The translations under genes were made by a program, and so were the position numbers. DNA of 64,000 bases, taken from Stramonita haemastoma (taxonomy: Eukaryota > Mollusca > Gastropoda > Neogastropoda > Muricidae). The DNA lies in the NCBI GenBank assembly GCA_030674155.1, contig CM060320.1, forward strand, positions 25,229,794-25,293,793, written 5' to 3'. The notes beneath the pieces are model-generated. The model searched no databases. It was not told where the DNA came from and saw nothing but the letters and a program-made list of their open reading frames with translations. This document shows, in pieces, positions 13,661 through 27,608 of this stretch (position 1 is the first letter of the stretch; the number at the start of each line of letters is the position of its first letter).

Positions 13661-13889
13661 AGGTTTTTTGACAATTCTAGCCTGTTTAAAGGCCTCTCCT
13701 TGAACTTATTTCAGTTTTCACACTAAGCAATTTCTGCCCTAAAATAAGCTCTCGAAGCATGACTTTTTCTGTCATTTCTTCAATCTGAAGGAAGTCCTAC
13801 ACTCAAGTAATCACATTTGCAAAAATAAGTACATTTCTAGACAAATGTGCACAAATGCAGATAGAGGAAGAAAGAGAAAGAAAGGGCAG

Positions 13890-13989
13890 NNNNNNNNNNN
13901 NNNNNNNNNNNNNNNNNNNNNNNNNNNNNNNNNNNNNNNNNNNNNNNNNNNNNNNNNNNNNNNNNNNNNNNNNNNNNNNNNNNNNNNNN
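13890..13989. other. Assembly gap of exactly 100 N
   Basis: One hundred N separate the two copies of the 8.25-kb segment. A round 100 is the usual scaffolder placeholder for a gap of unknown size. Confidence 0.98.
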
Positions 13990-14334
13990 ACCTCAGCTTC
14001 TCCAGAGCCCAGCGTTTTGGGAGTGGCACCTATCTCCTCTCCCTCGCTGCTAGAGAGGTGAGGTACCCATGATTAAGAGCTGGGTGAACTGGGGAACTGT
14101 ACTGAAGCCAGGGCATACTAACGGTCACCTATCCATGAGACAGCCATGCTTAAAGCTGTTTTATCTTAACTTGAGGAGAGCAAAATGTTCTCACCACTGT
14201 GCTACCCCGTCCCTTTAGTATTGATAGTGAAGATAACTTTCACATATCATCCTAACAAAGTTCTCATCTGTATTTTTTTTATTAGCTCTTCTAAATTCTA
14301 AAACTGCATAGATAAATGTGACCACAATTTTTTT

Positions 14335-14399
<65 letters not shown>

Positions 14400-15959
14400 A
14401 TGACTTTCCACAATAAAAATACAAATCTACGCCCTTTTGTTATTTTCTTTAATATACAGTTTTAATCAAGTTTAGCATAAACAAAGCAGCAACAACAACA
14501 GACATCTAAAAAAAAATGGTGGCAAAATGGATTTCCATGAAAATCCATGTAAAAATCATCATGTACACAAATTAAGAAACATCAATATTCATTTCCATGT
14601 TAATTCACTCAATTCATAATGTGCATAAAAGGCTCGTTCCCTGCTTCTGGTCACAGTTCAACTCATTCACTCTTTCATCACAGCTCATACAGTTTTGGTG
14701 TACCCATGGTTATGAAGTAAGTTGGAATAAAACCAGCCATCACACTATACAAGACATAACCGGTCTACTTCATTTCGCATGTATGCGAATACTTTACAAG
14801 CTGCACATACATGTGCGTATATGCCAGTTTAAAAAAACTAACAAACAAATAAACTGGAATATAAATCTTCCCGGTGGTAGTTTTTGAGGTATTAAAAAAA
14901 AAAAACCAACCCCCCCCCCCCCCCCCCCTAAAATATACATTTTTCAGTAACAATGTTTGAGGTATTTTACAGTAAGAACTATTCCCCTTGCGTAACCCAG
15001 TTTGAGTTTGCACCCTCACCCCCCCCCCCCTTTCACTCCTCACCCCCCCTCCTCCTCCAAGCTGATGCTCTCCTAGCAAAGGCCTTTTTCTTTTTTCTTG
15101 TTTACACACCTCTTACCTGAGTGTCAATGCTTCAGCTGCAGAGGCAGGAGAGCCAACAGTAAGAGAACCAACTTGCCACCTTAAGGGAACTGAAAGTGCA
15201 GTTTCCAGTTTCAGCTTTAGGGGTCATCTGAGAGCATTTTTTGTAGTCAACACCCATGCCAACTCCACTCCCTTTGAAGCCCTTCACGTTCCCATGTGCA
15301 AACACACCACACACACATTCAAAAAGTCTTGCACACACATTACTAAAAACTCCATCCACCTTTCCTTACAGAGTAGGCCAAGGTATGGCTTGTGGGCTGG
15401 ATCAGGATGGCATGAACATACTAAGCATGCATCCCGCTTCTAGAAGAGGAATGGACTCTGCCAATTTCAACCTGTACAAAACACATACTGCCTGGAAAAT
15501 TCAGTGCCGCTCACAAATGACTCCCCAAAATCCAAGCTACTTAAGACTTCTGCCTTCCCTTCTGCATTCCCTGGCCATACTCCATTTTTTTTTTTCTTTT
15601 CATACTCAATTTTTAATCCGGTCTGGATAGTCAAGCCTGCAGTCAGTCGCTGTGACCCTGCCAGTCCTCATAGTATTTTTTCATGGAGCTCTACTGGGCT
15701 GGGCCACATCTGGTGTCTCAGATCGTGAAGCATGATGTGAATGCAAATGCCAGTAGTTTTATTATCTCAAAAATGAGATAATCAGGTGAGTCACAACATG
15801 ATAACAGCATGTGAAAAAAAAAGAAGTAAAAGCTTATACACTAGTTCTCTTCCTAAAATGCTGTCCAGCTTTTAATCAGTGTCCAGATAAAATGTGTCTT
15901 CCTGTAAAAACAAAATAGTTTACAAGTATCTCCAAGCACAACACACACACACACACACA

Positions 15960-16006
<47 letters not shown>

Positions 16007-16581
16007 CCGCATGAGACTTTAAACCGAGGCCCCAAGTGTGAACGCACGCACAACATCTTGTGCACACGTAGAATCCTGTTCCGCTTTTCGTAAGAGTAGG
16101 CCATTGTGTGACGGTGGGAACAGATTACATTAACAAAACTGCATACACACGGGGACAGGATGTAAAAAAGCACAAAACTGCTTATCCCATTATCCTTGAT
16201 ACAAAGGAATAAAATAAAATAAAATAAATAAAATAAAATAAATAAACAACACACACACACACACACACACACACAATCTGATGACCTGGGTTCAATGCTC
16301 ACTGAAGGGGATATTTTCCCCCTCGAGTTAAAATCAGTGCAGACTCCACTCTCTCCAAAGTCCTTCAGATGAGACTGTAAACCGAAGCCCCATGTGAGAA
16401 CACACACACATCTTGCCCACACATTAAATCCTGTTCCGCTTTTTGAAAAAGTAGGCCATCGTGTGCCGGTGGGAACAGATGACAAAGTTTACAAAATTGC
16501 ATACACATGGGGACTGGATGTAAAAAAGCACATGAGTGCTTATTCTATTATCCTCGATATAAAAGAATAAAATAAATAAAT

Positions 16582-16637
<56 letters not shown>

Positions 16638-17959
16638 CACACAACCATGGTTCAAACCATAAAATTGCTTCTAACTTCACATGTCATCAGGCTGTCCTGG
16701 TTGATCAATAATGAACCACTTACCACGATCTTGACACAGCGGCCATCTAGTATAAACCCTCAATCCAAAACAAACAGCAACAAAAAATAAGAAGACGAAA
16801 AACCTTCAGTCCAGTCAGGCAAGATGAATGGTCCTTGCTGAAGAGAAGTGACTCGAATGCTAAACTGACAGATTTGTTTGAATTCTGTGAAAGAGATGGC
16901 CAGGTTTTCTTTGGGGGGGGGTTCTTCTTTTTTTAAGAGTGCCAATATGGCCTTTTAAATACTTATACTTAAGAACTTTCCCTACAGTCACAATGTGTCA
17001 ACCTTAATGGTGGGCAAAAACTATCGCACACATTATAATCAGGGTTCTAGCTAAGAAACAAAAATTTTGTTTTTGTTTTTGTTCCTCAGCTAGAGCTCCG
17101 ACATTCACCATTTTTTTTATCCCTCTGCTAGAACTAAAGTTGCATGTAATTGATGAAAAGGTCAACTACGTTTCTATTTCTGTTGCATGGAGCTTTATAA
17201 ATGCTTTTGTTGATGCAAAATTATATACATTACAGTTATTTTTGTTTACTGAAATCCTTCATGCCTTAAGAGGGGTCAAAGGCTGATAATTTTTAAATCC
17301 TAATTTAAATCTTGTTCACTTCTGTACACAAAAGAAATTTGTACTTAAGTCCTGATGTCTTCCCTCCATAAAAAAGAGCCATCAATAAAATTAATTTGTT
17401 TCAAACAACTGTCATGGCACAGCCAAGCTTCATCTACTCAATTTTTTTTTAGAGTGTTGTTGAAATTACTTGACCAACACTGCAGGTTGTCTGTGTCTCT
17501 CAGGCCTGGTTGATGAGAAGGACACAGGCATCACAGAAGATGAGCTGCATAAAAACCCCAAACCAAACCCCTTTTTTCAACATCTCACCAAGTAGACCTA
17601 AAAAAAAGGAAACCCTGCTGCCTTTTGCAGAAGAAACCAGTCCTGGGCTCCATCACTGTCTCAGACACACTCCACACACACTGTTCAGCAGCAGACAGCT
17701 CACAGCTTCGTCCCCATCCTCAAACACCACTGAACACAGGGAGATACATGTGTCATAATCATGCCAGGCAACCCCTGAGGTATGTTTCTATTTGAAGATA
17801 CTGTTTATATTGTTTCAAAATAACTTTCAAATGTGCCATTCTCTTTGCTGGGTTTAAAAAAAAATTTTTTTAGTCACTATACATACAGACAAGGACACAG
17901 ACACACACAGACACACACACCCACACACTCATCTAATATCACTTACGTTAAATTCAAGA

Positions 17960-18012
<53 letters not shown>

Positions 18013-18185
18013 TCTGACCCACACACACACAATTCTGACACACACACACACACACACAAATACGCACACACACATTCCAACCACTTGGTGCAAGTGTGCA
18101 CACGCACACACACACATTCTAACCACTTGGCATACACACACATACATTCTGACCACTTGGCATACACACACACACACACACACAC

Positions 18186-18229
<44 letters not shown>

Positions 18230-18377
18230 CACACACACAAAAACACACACAAAAAACACACAAACACGCACACACATTCTCACCACTTGGCCCACGCACA
18301 CAAACACATTCCACCCACCAAGCAGAACAAACAAACAAACAAACAACGATGCCGACTTTAAAAAAATCCTAGCAACA

Positions 18378-19436
18378 CTAATCAGAAGGCGAGTCTCGAG
18401 ATGGCACTTTCAGTTTGAGCGTCAACTTCCTCTTCTTGTACAGATTGGACTCCGAGCCGCTGCTCTCCCCACTGGGAGAATACGTCTGACTCAACAGAGA
18501 GTGACTCAGAGCGTCCTCATGATCCGACAGGTCAGGCAGACCCCCAAAGTCCAGATCCCAGGGATTTCTACTGCTCTGCCTCTTCTTCCTCTTCTTGCTT
18601 TGCTGCTGCTGTGGCTGCTGCTGCTGCTGCTGCTGTTGTTGCTGTTGAGGGGACCCTGTTTCGCTCCACGTTTTGTTCAGGTGCAGCGTCAGGCGTGACT
18701 GGGAAGGGGAGCCTTGGCCCTGCGGGTGGCGCTTGATCTTCAGCTTGAGGGTGCCCTTGCTGGGGTCGCTGATGGTGCTGCTGACTGCCAGCTGCTCCTG
18801 GAACCCTGAGTCCTGCTCCCCCTCCACCACCCCCCCCACCTCCATCCCCTGGGAGCTGGCCGCGGCAGCAGCGGCGGCGGCAGCGTCGATCAACTCCTTC
18901 AGTTCGTTGTCCTCATTGTGTATTTGCACCATCTGCTGCTGCTGCTGCTGCTGTTGCTGCTGTTGCTGCTGTTGCTGCTGCTGTTGCTGTTGCTGCTGAC
19001 GACGCAAGGTCTCCGACTTCTGCTGCTGCTGCAGTTGTTGCTGCTGCTGTTGCTGCTTGGCCAGGCGCTCCTTGAGGAGCTTCTGTCGCTCCTGCTCCTG
19101 CTCCTGTCGCACCTGCTGCAGGAGGTCGGCAAGCAGCTCGTCCCCGCTGCGCCTACTGTCGGCGTCGCCCAAGCTGAGGAGGCGGGGGGAGGGGTGGGGG
19201 TGGAAGACGCGGTCCAGGTTGAGGACGGGCAGTCGGGCGGTCAGTGCGTCGGCCAGGCACTCCGCCAGCTGCTGGTACAGGGCCAGGATCTCCGGCCCGC
19301 TGTGGCGCAGTGCTGCGTCGCTGCCTCGGGGACCCCCCTGCCGCCACCACTGCCGCTGCTGCTGTATCCGGGGTCTGTCTCCTGCGCGCAGGTCCTCGCT
19401 GTCCATGTAGCACCTCAGTAGTTTCTCCACCGCCAG
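18378..19436 (-). CDS. TAF6L: TAF6L exon 11, glutamine-rich C-terminus (intact copy)
   Basis: It has 352 codons after the acceptor GCTTACAG|CTGG, starting LAVEKLLRCYMDSEDL and ending SRDSPSD before TAG. It contains a TAF6L-like helix (ILALYQQLAECLADALTARL), then a charged Q/E/R coiled-coil-like stretch and two polyglutamine runs. A polyalanine run, a basic KKRKKRQ nuclear-localisation-like patch and an acidic DLDFGGLPDLSDHEDALSH segment follow. Two related motifs, TLKLKIKR and TLKLKVPS, flank the latter part. Poly-Q is encoded by mixed CAG/CAA. This copy is open throughout, unlike the one at 10002-11060. Confidence 0.88.
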   Translation of the reverse strand: MAVEKLLRCYMDSEDLRAGDRPRIQQQRQWWRQGGPRGSDAALRHSGPEILALYQQLAECLADALTARLPVLNLDRVFHPHPSPRLLSLGDADSRRSGDELLADLLQQVRQEQEQERQKLLKERLAKQQQQQQQLQQQQKSETLRRQQQQQQQQQQQQQQQQQQQQQQMVQIHNEDNELKELIDAAAAAAAAASSQGMEVGGVVEGEQDSGFQEQLAVSSTISDPSKGTLKLKIKRHPQGQGSPSQSRLTLHLNKTWSETGSPQQQQQQQQQQQPQQQQSKKRKKRQSSRNPWDLDFGGLPDLSDHEDALSHSLLSQTYSPSGESSGSESNLYKKRKLTLKLKVPSRDSPSD

Positions 19437-19788
19437 CTGTAAGCAACACGCCCGCCCCTCATATCTTAATAATAATAATAATACATGGAATTTATGTAGC
19501 GCTATATCTTGCAAAAACAAATCAAAGCGCTTGCACTCAACCCACACAACCAACACACAAGCAACCAATGACAATAAATAGTTTGAGCAAATTCGAATGT
19601 ATACACACACACACACAGACACACACATACATGTCTTCTAAGGAGAGTGGAAGTGTGTTGTCACTGACTGAATTGGGAAGATTGTTTCTCAAGCGTACAT
19701 GCATAAATGTATGTATGCATGCATGTATGCAAACACACACACACACACACACCTACACACACATACTTCACACCACCATCAGCACGCA

Positions 19789-19870
<82 letters not shown>

Positions 19871-19965
19871 CATAAACACCGTCCCAGCACACATAACAAA
19901 CCTGTCATGAACCTCCTTAGTACTTGTACACTCTTGTCTCACACACGCATGCACGCACGCACGCG

Positions 19966-20034
<69 letters not shown>

Positions 20035-21522
20035 CACAAAAACACACAAATCTCTCATAAATTAAATCAATTCCTCATAATCTAGAATAAATAAAGTATT
20101 CATAATCATACTCACAACCTTACTAATCACCAAGAAATCAACATCTAACTCAAACCATCCCTTTCCCTAACTGTCTCTGTAACACTAACCTAAAAAAAAA
20201 AAAATTATTTTCATTTCATTTTTTTTTTTTTTTTTTTGAATCTTTGATAAGTCATTTTCAAAATGATTGAGAAGTTGGTACCTGCACTTGTCTTTCCTCA
20301 CTACTTTTTCCTCAAAAAAAAAGAAAAGAAAAAAAAAGAAAACAAAACCGACCACACCTGTAATGGAGACCATACCTGTACAGCTTCCAGGACTCTCATG
20401 GCATCGGTCTGCAGATGGGGGCGAACAGAGGAGGTGCCACTGACGGTGGCCTGCAGATGGGGCAACAGCTGGGGTAACTGCGGCACCAGCACTGTCTCCA
20501 CCTCCTGCACAATGCCATAGGTAATTTTTGAAAGGAGAGCACCAAACACCAGTCACAATGCACACATCCAACATCACTCAGTAAGGCCTAGTGCTAGTAA
20601 AGGTGTCCCATAACCTCTATGGTCGTCAGGAAGCGAGGCGTCAGAGACCTCGGCTTCTATAAAGAGTGCTAAATTTAGCGCGCTCCTTCCTTTTACCTAG
20701 TCCAAGTGGTGGTCAGCTCCTGCTATAAAAAGCACCAGCTGGGCTGGGCTGGGATGGGATAATTAGCAGCTGAAAGTGGGGGAAAGTGACAGCTGTGGAG
20801 TCAGGAGTGAGTGAAAAGCTTTTCTGACAGTATACCTGAGTAGTAAAGTGTTTAAAAGTAAAAGGTAAAGGTTTCCCATAACCTCTATGGTCGTCAGGGA
20901 GCGAGGCACCAGAGACCTCAGCTTCTTCTCTAGGGGGCCAGCATATTAAGGGCGGTGCCCATCTCCTCTCCCTCACATCTTTACCTTCCCTGACCCTACA
21001 GAGGGCAGGTACCTATTCATAGCTGGGTGAACTGGGGGGACTGTACTAAAGCCAAAGTGTGCAAACAGTCACCCATCAACTTGGTGACCATGCTAGATGC
21101 TGTTTAACGCTGGCTTGGGGAAAGCGAGTGCTCTGACCACTGAGCTATCCCAGAATAGAAGAGGGTTACAGAACAAAAGAAAAGCAACAACAGAAAACAG
21201 AAAAGAAGTAGACAGGGAAAAAAAAGGGGGGGAGGAGCAAGAGGGATGCGAAGAGATGAATGAAGTGAAGCACCCCTAGAAAAAAACAAAAGCAAACATA
21301 AGTGCAGAACTGTACAACAAAAAACAGAGCGTAGAATTGGCAGAGAAAAAAAAAGAGGAAAGTAAGCTGGGGTCCAGAGGCCGCTTAGGCCCCGGTGGGG
21401 TGCAGGGGCAAAGCCCTGCTGGGGGGTCCAGGGGGGCAAAGCCCCCCGGCCGAAAATGATTTTTAGCATTTTAAAGGCAATTTAGAGGCCTCTCCAGGCA
21501 CCATTTTGAGCAATGTGAGAAG

Positions 21523-21607
<85 letters not shown>

Positions 21608-22295
21608 TGAGTGAGAGAGAGAGACACTGAGAGAGAGACAGACTCAGACTTTTAGACCTTCCATAAAGAACCACCAGAGTATGTCAAACTTGTTTTTAAA
21701 AAGATCCCTTCTGGGTAGCCGTAACATAAGTTTCTGTGTACAACTGTGATGGTTAATGGAAAACATGGAGACAGACAGACCAACAGACAAAAAACAGTAT
21801 GTGAGAGAAATGAGGACATAAACATCCAGCAACTAATTGCAGAATTAAAAAAAAGGGGATGTATACAGTATGTAGTGATATCCAGGCATGGTACTGAAGG
21901 AAAAGCACTTTTCCCTGAAATGTAGTGGGGGTCCAAGGGGTATGATTGCCCCCTCATGGGGTCAAGGGGCAGAGCCCCTTGTGGGGGTCAGGGGGCAAAG
22001 CCCCTGAAGTTGAAGGTTTTTTGACAATTCTAGCCTGTTTAAAGGCCTCTCCTTGAACTTATTTCAGTTTTCACACTAAGCAATTTCTGCCCTAAAATAA
22101 GCTCTCGAAGCATGACTTTTTCTGTCATTTCTTCAATCTGAAGGAAGTCCTACACTCAAGTAATCACATAGCAAAAATAAGTACATTTCTAGACAAATGT
22201 GCACAAATGCAGATAGAGGAAGAAAGAGAAAGAAAGGGCAGACACACACAGACAGAGAAACAGAAAGAGGGGGGGGGGTAAGAGAGAGGGAGAGG

Positions 22296-22387
<92 letters not shown>

Positions 22388-22681
22388 ATGACAATGACAA
22401 TGACAATGACAATAGTTTATTGTGACAAGCTTTACGCCCATTCACAAGGGGACAGAGGGATGGGGACTGGGCACAAAACTTCAAATTCACATCAAACATT
22501 GACATAACTGGATCTGTGACAAGGTTTCCATGTCACGCAATGTCTTTTGTCAAGTAGGCTCACTGGCTGGCACTGTTTCGTGGCACAAACACGTGAATAG
22601 GGGTGCACACGTAGCTGTCCAGGGGTTATGCCTGTCTGCTCTCTCTCTCTATCTATCTCTATGATCAACCACCGCCTTCGA

Positions 22682-22752
<71 letters not shown>

Positions 22753-22916
22753 GCACGCACGCACGCACGCGCGCGCGCGCGCGCGCGCGCGCGCACACAT
22801 ACACTCACACAACTGCACGCATTAACACACCATACATGTGCGCGCGCACACACACACATACACACACATGCATTCACACACACAGACATACACACACATG
22901 CACACACGCACGCACG

Positions 22917-22968
<52 letters not shown>

Positions 22969-25900
22969 ACACACACACACACACACACACCTAAACAAAG
23001 GCATTCAAAAGCAGGCAATCACAGTCACGATCAGTTATCCAAGGAAGAATCTGACAACGTCCATGATCACTTTTAGCATAACTAGTCCAGCATCAATCCT
23101 GTCTTTGATTCTCTCGCGATCAGCAGGTGTCCACAGCTTCAGCCTGGAGCTGATGGTCCGTTCCTCCTCAGACATGTGCTTGGTGTCTCTTTTCACGAAC
23201 CAGAAGAAATCCAGTTGTTCCTGGGAATCCCTAAATTCAAACACCACGTCATCACTTTCACAAATAACAACACCAGGTTTGTCCTCAGAGACAAGCACGT
23301 GGCCAAAGTCCTGATTCCTAGAGATGTTTCGGAGTCTTCTCTGCAGGAACCGATCTGTTAATTCCGCCACATAGTCTCGGATCATCTCCACACTGCAGCC
23401 AGTCTCCTCAGCTTTCCGTAGAGGGCTGTCATCGTTATCCCCGGTAGTATCCGATGAAGCAGACACATCGTCAGCCAGGCCGATGTCACACAGCTGGTCA
23501 GGAACTGGGGCTGCTTCTTGCACGGTGACATCACGTGGTCTAGGGTGGAATTCACGTGCAGATGACAGCACGTGCAGCGGTGTGTTGTTTGGAGACAGGG
23601 GCGTGTTGATGTTTGACGCAGCCCTGCTTGTCGGTGGTGTAGGCATAAACAAACTATGAGAAGTTTCTGAAGCAAAAAATTCACTTCCCTGACTTTCTTC
23701 TTGCTGTGTTGCTGTCTGTCTCTTCTCCTCTGCCTTTCTGTTCTCCTCCACCTGTCTCCTCTCTTCTGCCTGTCTTCTCTCCTCTGTCCGTCTTTTGTCT
23801 CTATTAAGCTGACTGGGGGGTTTCCTGCGGAAACGCTGGCTGGTAGAAGACATTTGCTGGTTAGCCATGTTGTTTGTGTGCTCAGGGCTGGTCTTCAGGC
23901 GAAGCACAACCGTTGTATTGTCGCCTTCTCCGCAGATTTTCCAGGATGTCAGATGATGGTCTTCGAGCAGGGCACCTATGGTCACTTCCAGAGCTGTTGG
24001 TAAACCAACAACGGGCATGGTGCTGATTTAATTAGCGTTTTAAAGGGAAAACTGCCAGAGCAAAAAATTCTCCTGCCTCTCTCTCGAGAGAGAGAGAGAG
24101 AGAGAGAGAGAGGGCAGGCTAGTCGCCTGTGGATTGTTATAATACTGTAAACATTGCTCTCTGACCCCATACACACTGAAGGCAGCCAGTGAAAGCCCCC
24201 CCCCCCTCTTCCTACCATCCCTGTGGACCCCTCTGCCTTAGGCTTACAGCTGCAACTGACACCCTTCTATCAACAGATACCTAGTAGACTGGTGATGTAA
24301 AGAAGAGAAGGGAGACACGTACTGGGCATGGAAGCACTGGTTCTCTGTGGGTTTCCTTATTTTTAAAAAAAATTTTTGTTTTGCTTTTTGTTCTTTTTCA
24401 CGGATTTCCGCGAATTCGCTGAGGTGTACCATGCCTGATTATCCTATGTCTGCCTGTTTATGTACACTTGTTCTGTTTCTCATTTTCTGAAGAAGCTGCA
24501 TAATGTTTTCTTCCTTGCTTGGATATCCTGAGTGTTGTCCACAGCAGTATTTTTGTCTGTGTCAGTCTGCAAGAGTTGTATTCCCGCGGATGGAGTAGAT
24601 CACCTTGTGTTTTGCCTTTTGCAAAATTAATGGTCTTCAAGTGCTCTGCGGTCCTGGCTAGCATAGAGAATGTCGCACTGGCAAGCTTTGCAAAACACTT
24701 TGCCTGCAGCATCCAGTTTGCCAATGTGCTCGCCAATCCACACATTTCGATCCCCAACCTTGACTTCAGTTCACCATCCACCCACTCCCATTTCCATGCA
24801 TTTTTGCATCCTCTATCATCATAAAGATCAGTCCGATCCACGATAGTTCTCCCGCATGTGCTAGCCATTTTGAAATTTTGCACATAAGCTTAGGCCTAGC
24901 CCTTGATTGGCTTTAGCTACCGAGTCTAGTGAGTGAGAACTGAACCCTTTGACGACACTCGCACCATTTGAGGATTTCATCTGGTTTCGGTTTTTTTTCC
25001 CCCAGATTTTTTTTTTCCGCGGAAAGTTTTTTTTTCCGCAGAAATCAGCTTTAAAAAATCGGAAATCCGCGGAATGTAAGCTCTGAAAAAATTACAAAAG
25101 CCAGTTTTGTGGATAGAGAGGCATGAAGCACCCCTAAAAAAAATAAAATTTTATTTACAGATTTAAAAAAATTTCTTTTTTAATTTTCAGAACTATACAA
25201 CGAAAAATTTACAAAGACCAGCATACTAAAATGTGACCTTTTTTCCCTGAACATTTTCCCATCCACTCAAATTGCTTCTGACAAGAGTTCTGATCTTAAC
25301 ACGAGAGATGTCATGTTTTACACCAGCATGAAAAGCACAGAGCAAGGTTAGAGTCCACGTACTGCAGGTCCCAGGGCCATGAGGCCTACCACAGCCCCGA
25401 AGTGAGAGCACAGAGAACGGCTCAGGTCCTGCAGGCTCTCTGTTAACTTGTTGACTATCGTCGTCCTCAGCCGGTTGACTGGGGTGCTCCATTTCCTGGG
25501 ATGACACACACAAAAATTGTTATCACTATTACTGTCATCATTATCATCATTATTTTTGGTCGTTATCATCATCATCATCATCTTTATTTCTATCATATTA
25601 TTACTATCATTGCTATTATCATCATCATTATTGTCATGATGATGATGATGATGATGATGATTACCATAATCATTATCATCATCATCATCACTAATACAAA
25701 GGCTTCTTGCATAAAACAATAAATGAATCAAATAAAAGGTATTAGCATATTCTTAAATAAGAACAAACTTGACCTTCTCCAGCACACTAGATTACCTGTA
25801 GCTGTAAATCTCTCGACACTGTAACCAACAGACAACTCTCTATCAATAAGACCACCAATAATGAAATTCTGTACACAATTTTCATTCTTAAAAAATAAAA

Positions 25901-27452
25901 GCAGTTACCTGACTAACAATTTTTTTTTTAAATAAAGGAAAACTCACTAAACTAAGGCAACAAAATAAAATAAAAAATTAAAAACCAAACAATATCACAA
26001 AAAAATCTTTTTTAAAATACAAACCTTAACCTAGTCTTTTTGAAAAATTATTACAAACAATACCAATAGACTCCTCTCCCTCAAACCCCTTTTCTCCATA
26101 AAGTCAGAATGCGGCTTCCTTAACCATGGGTAAATGGTACATATGCATAAAACCTTGCCATTGGTGAAGATCAGAGCTCTAGCCAAGGCACACACACAAA
26201 AAAAACACCCACCAAAAAAACAAAAAAAAATCTTAGGGTTGAGGGTAGGGCCCCGTTTGGGCCCCAAACTTTTCCCCCATCCATTAGACCATGAGTGGTG
26301 GCCTGGGCGCTAGTCTTTCGAATGAGACGATAAAGTGAGATCCTGTGTATTACACATATTTATTAGGTGCATGTAAAAGAACCCACGGCAACAAAGGGGT
26401 TGTCCCTGGCAAAATTTTGTAGAAAAAAGCCACTCTGATAGGGAAACAAATACAGTTGCAGACAGGAAAAAGAAAAAAAATAATGATGGGTAGGCCCTGC
26501 ACTTGTGGCGACACGCTCTCCCTGGGGAGACAGCAGCCCGAATTTCACACAGAGAAATCTGCTGTGACAAAGTGGTATAAAATAAACATAAAAAAATATA
26601 AAAAATAAAATAGGGTAAGCAAACCTGATGATGCTGGCCAGCACATCAGCAGCCAGGCGACGCAACATCCAGTGGTCCATGTGATGCTGGTTCATGTACG
26701 AGGCCTGGGGTTCAAGGAGACACGACTCCACTGCCTGCATCACCAGACGTAACTGAAACACAGGGGAAGTAAAGTCAGGGATATTATTCCCATCTTTGGA
26801 ACATACCATAACAACAGCACCAGCAATGGTAAAAGGTTTCATCCGGTGGTGGATTTCCTCAAAAGCCAGAATGGCCTAGCTTTGATGGATTGCTTTGATG
26901 GACTCTGTTAGTGTGAGAAAATCTAAAAAAAATTTTTTTTTTTTTAAACCTGGATGTGGTCATAAATGGATAGCAAAGCTGTACAAAAATAAAATTTTAC
27001 TTACAAAGCTAATGTGTGAGGTTGACTGTTTTCTGGGGGAGGGGGGTTCCTGGGTTGTTTTTTTTGGTAACATAATTTTTTTCCCCTTTCCAGGTAAAAA
27101 ATACTGATGTCATGTTTTTGCAAACCCTAACACAGCCTGTGACTCACCAACACTGACCAAACCTGGAGGAGATTATAAGAAAATGACTTTCACTAGATGA
27201 GTAAATTATCTGTGTGTGAGTGTGGGTTTTTTATCTATTTTTTATCGATTCTATTCTTTTCTTTCAAGGATAATGGAATATGCACACATGTGCTTTTTTA
27301 CATCCAGTCCCTGCATACATTTGATTTTGTGAATTTGTTCATCCGATCTCTCCAGCACAAATAGTCTACTCTTCAATCAATCATCAATCAATCAAATTTT
27401 TATTTCCAGATGGTACATTGAGTAAGCAGCGATCCAAGAGGTGTGTGTGTGT

Positions 27453-27517
<65 letters not shown>

Positions 27518-27543
27518 GCGTGGTGTGTGTGTGCATGTGTGTG

Positions 27544-27608
<65 letters not shown>

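Larger units (their letters stand above)
5612..13889 (+). repeat. Left copy of 8.25-kb direct duplication (contig end)
   Basis: It is colinear and near-identical with 13990-22241 apart from microsatellite lengths and one-base indels. It ends abruptly at the N gap inside a sequence that continues normally in the right copy beyond 22241. Confidence 0.95.
13990..22241 (+). repeat. Right copy of 8.25-kb direct duplication (contig start)
   Basis: It begins inside SINE-C at the base corresponding to 5612 and ends at the base corresponding to 13889. It carries the intact TAF6L exon 11, so it is probably the better copy. Confidence 0.95.

Noticed and set aside
15256..15630. Plus-strand 124-aa ORF (also at 6929-7264)
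   Set aside because: No recognisable domain and no splice or conservation support; it appears twice only because of the duplicated contig end.
18918..19421. Plus-strand Leu-rich and Cys-rich ORFs over the TAF6L last exon
   Set aside because: They are antisense readings of the CAG/CAA poly-Q tracts of the minus-strand exon.
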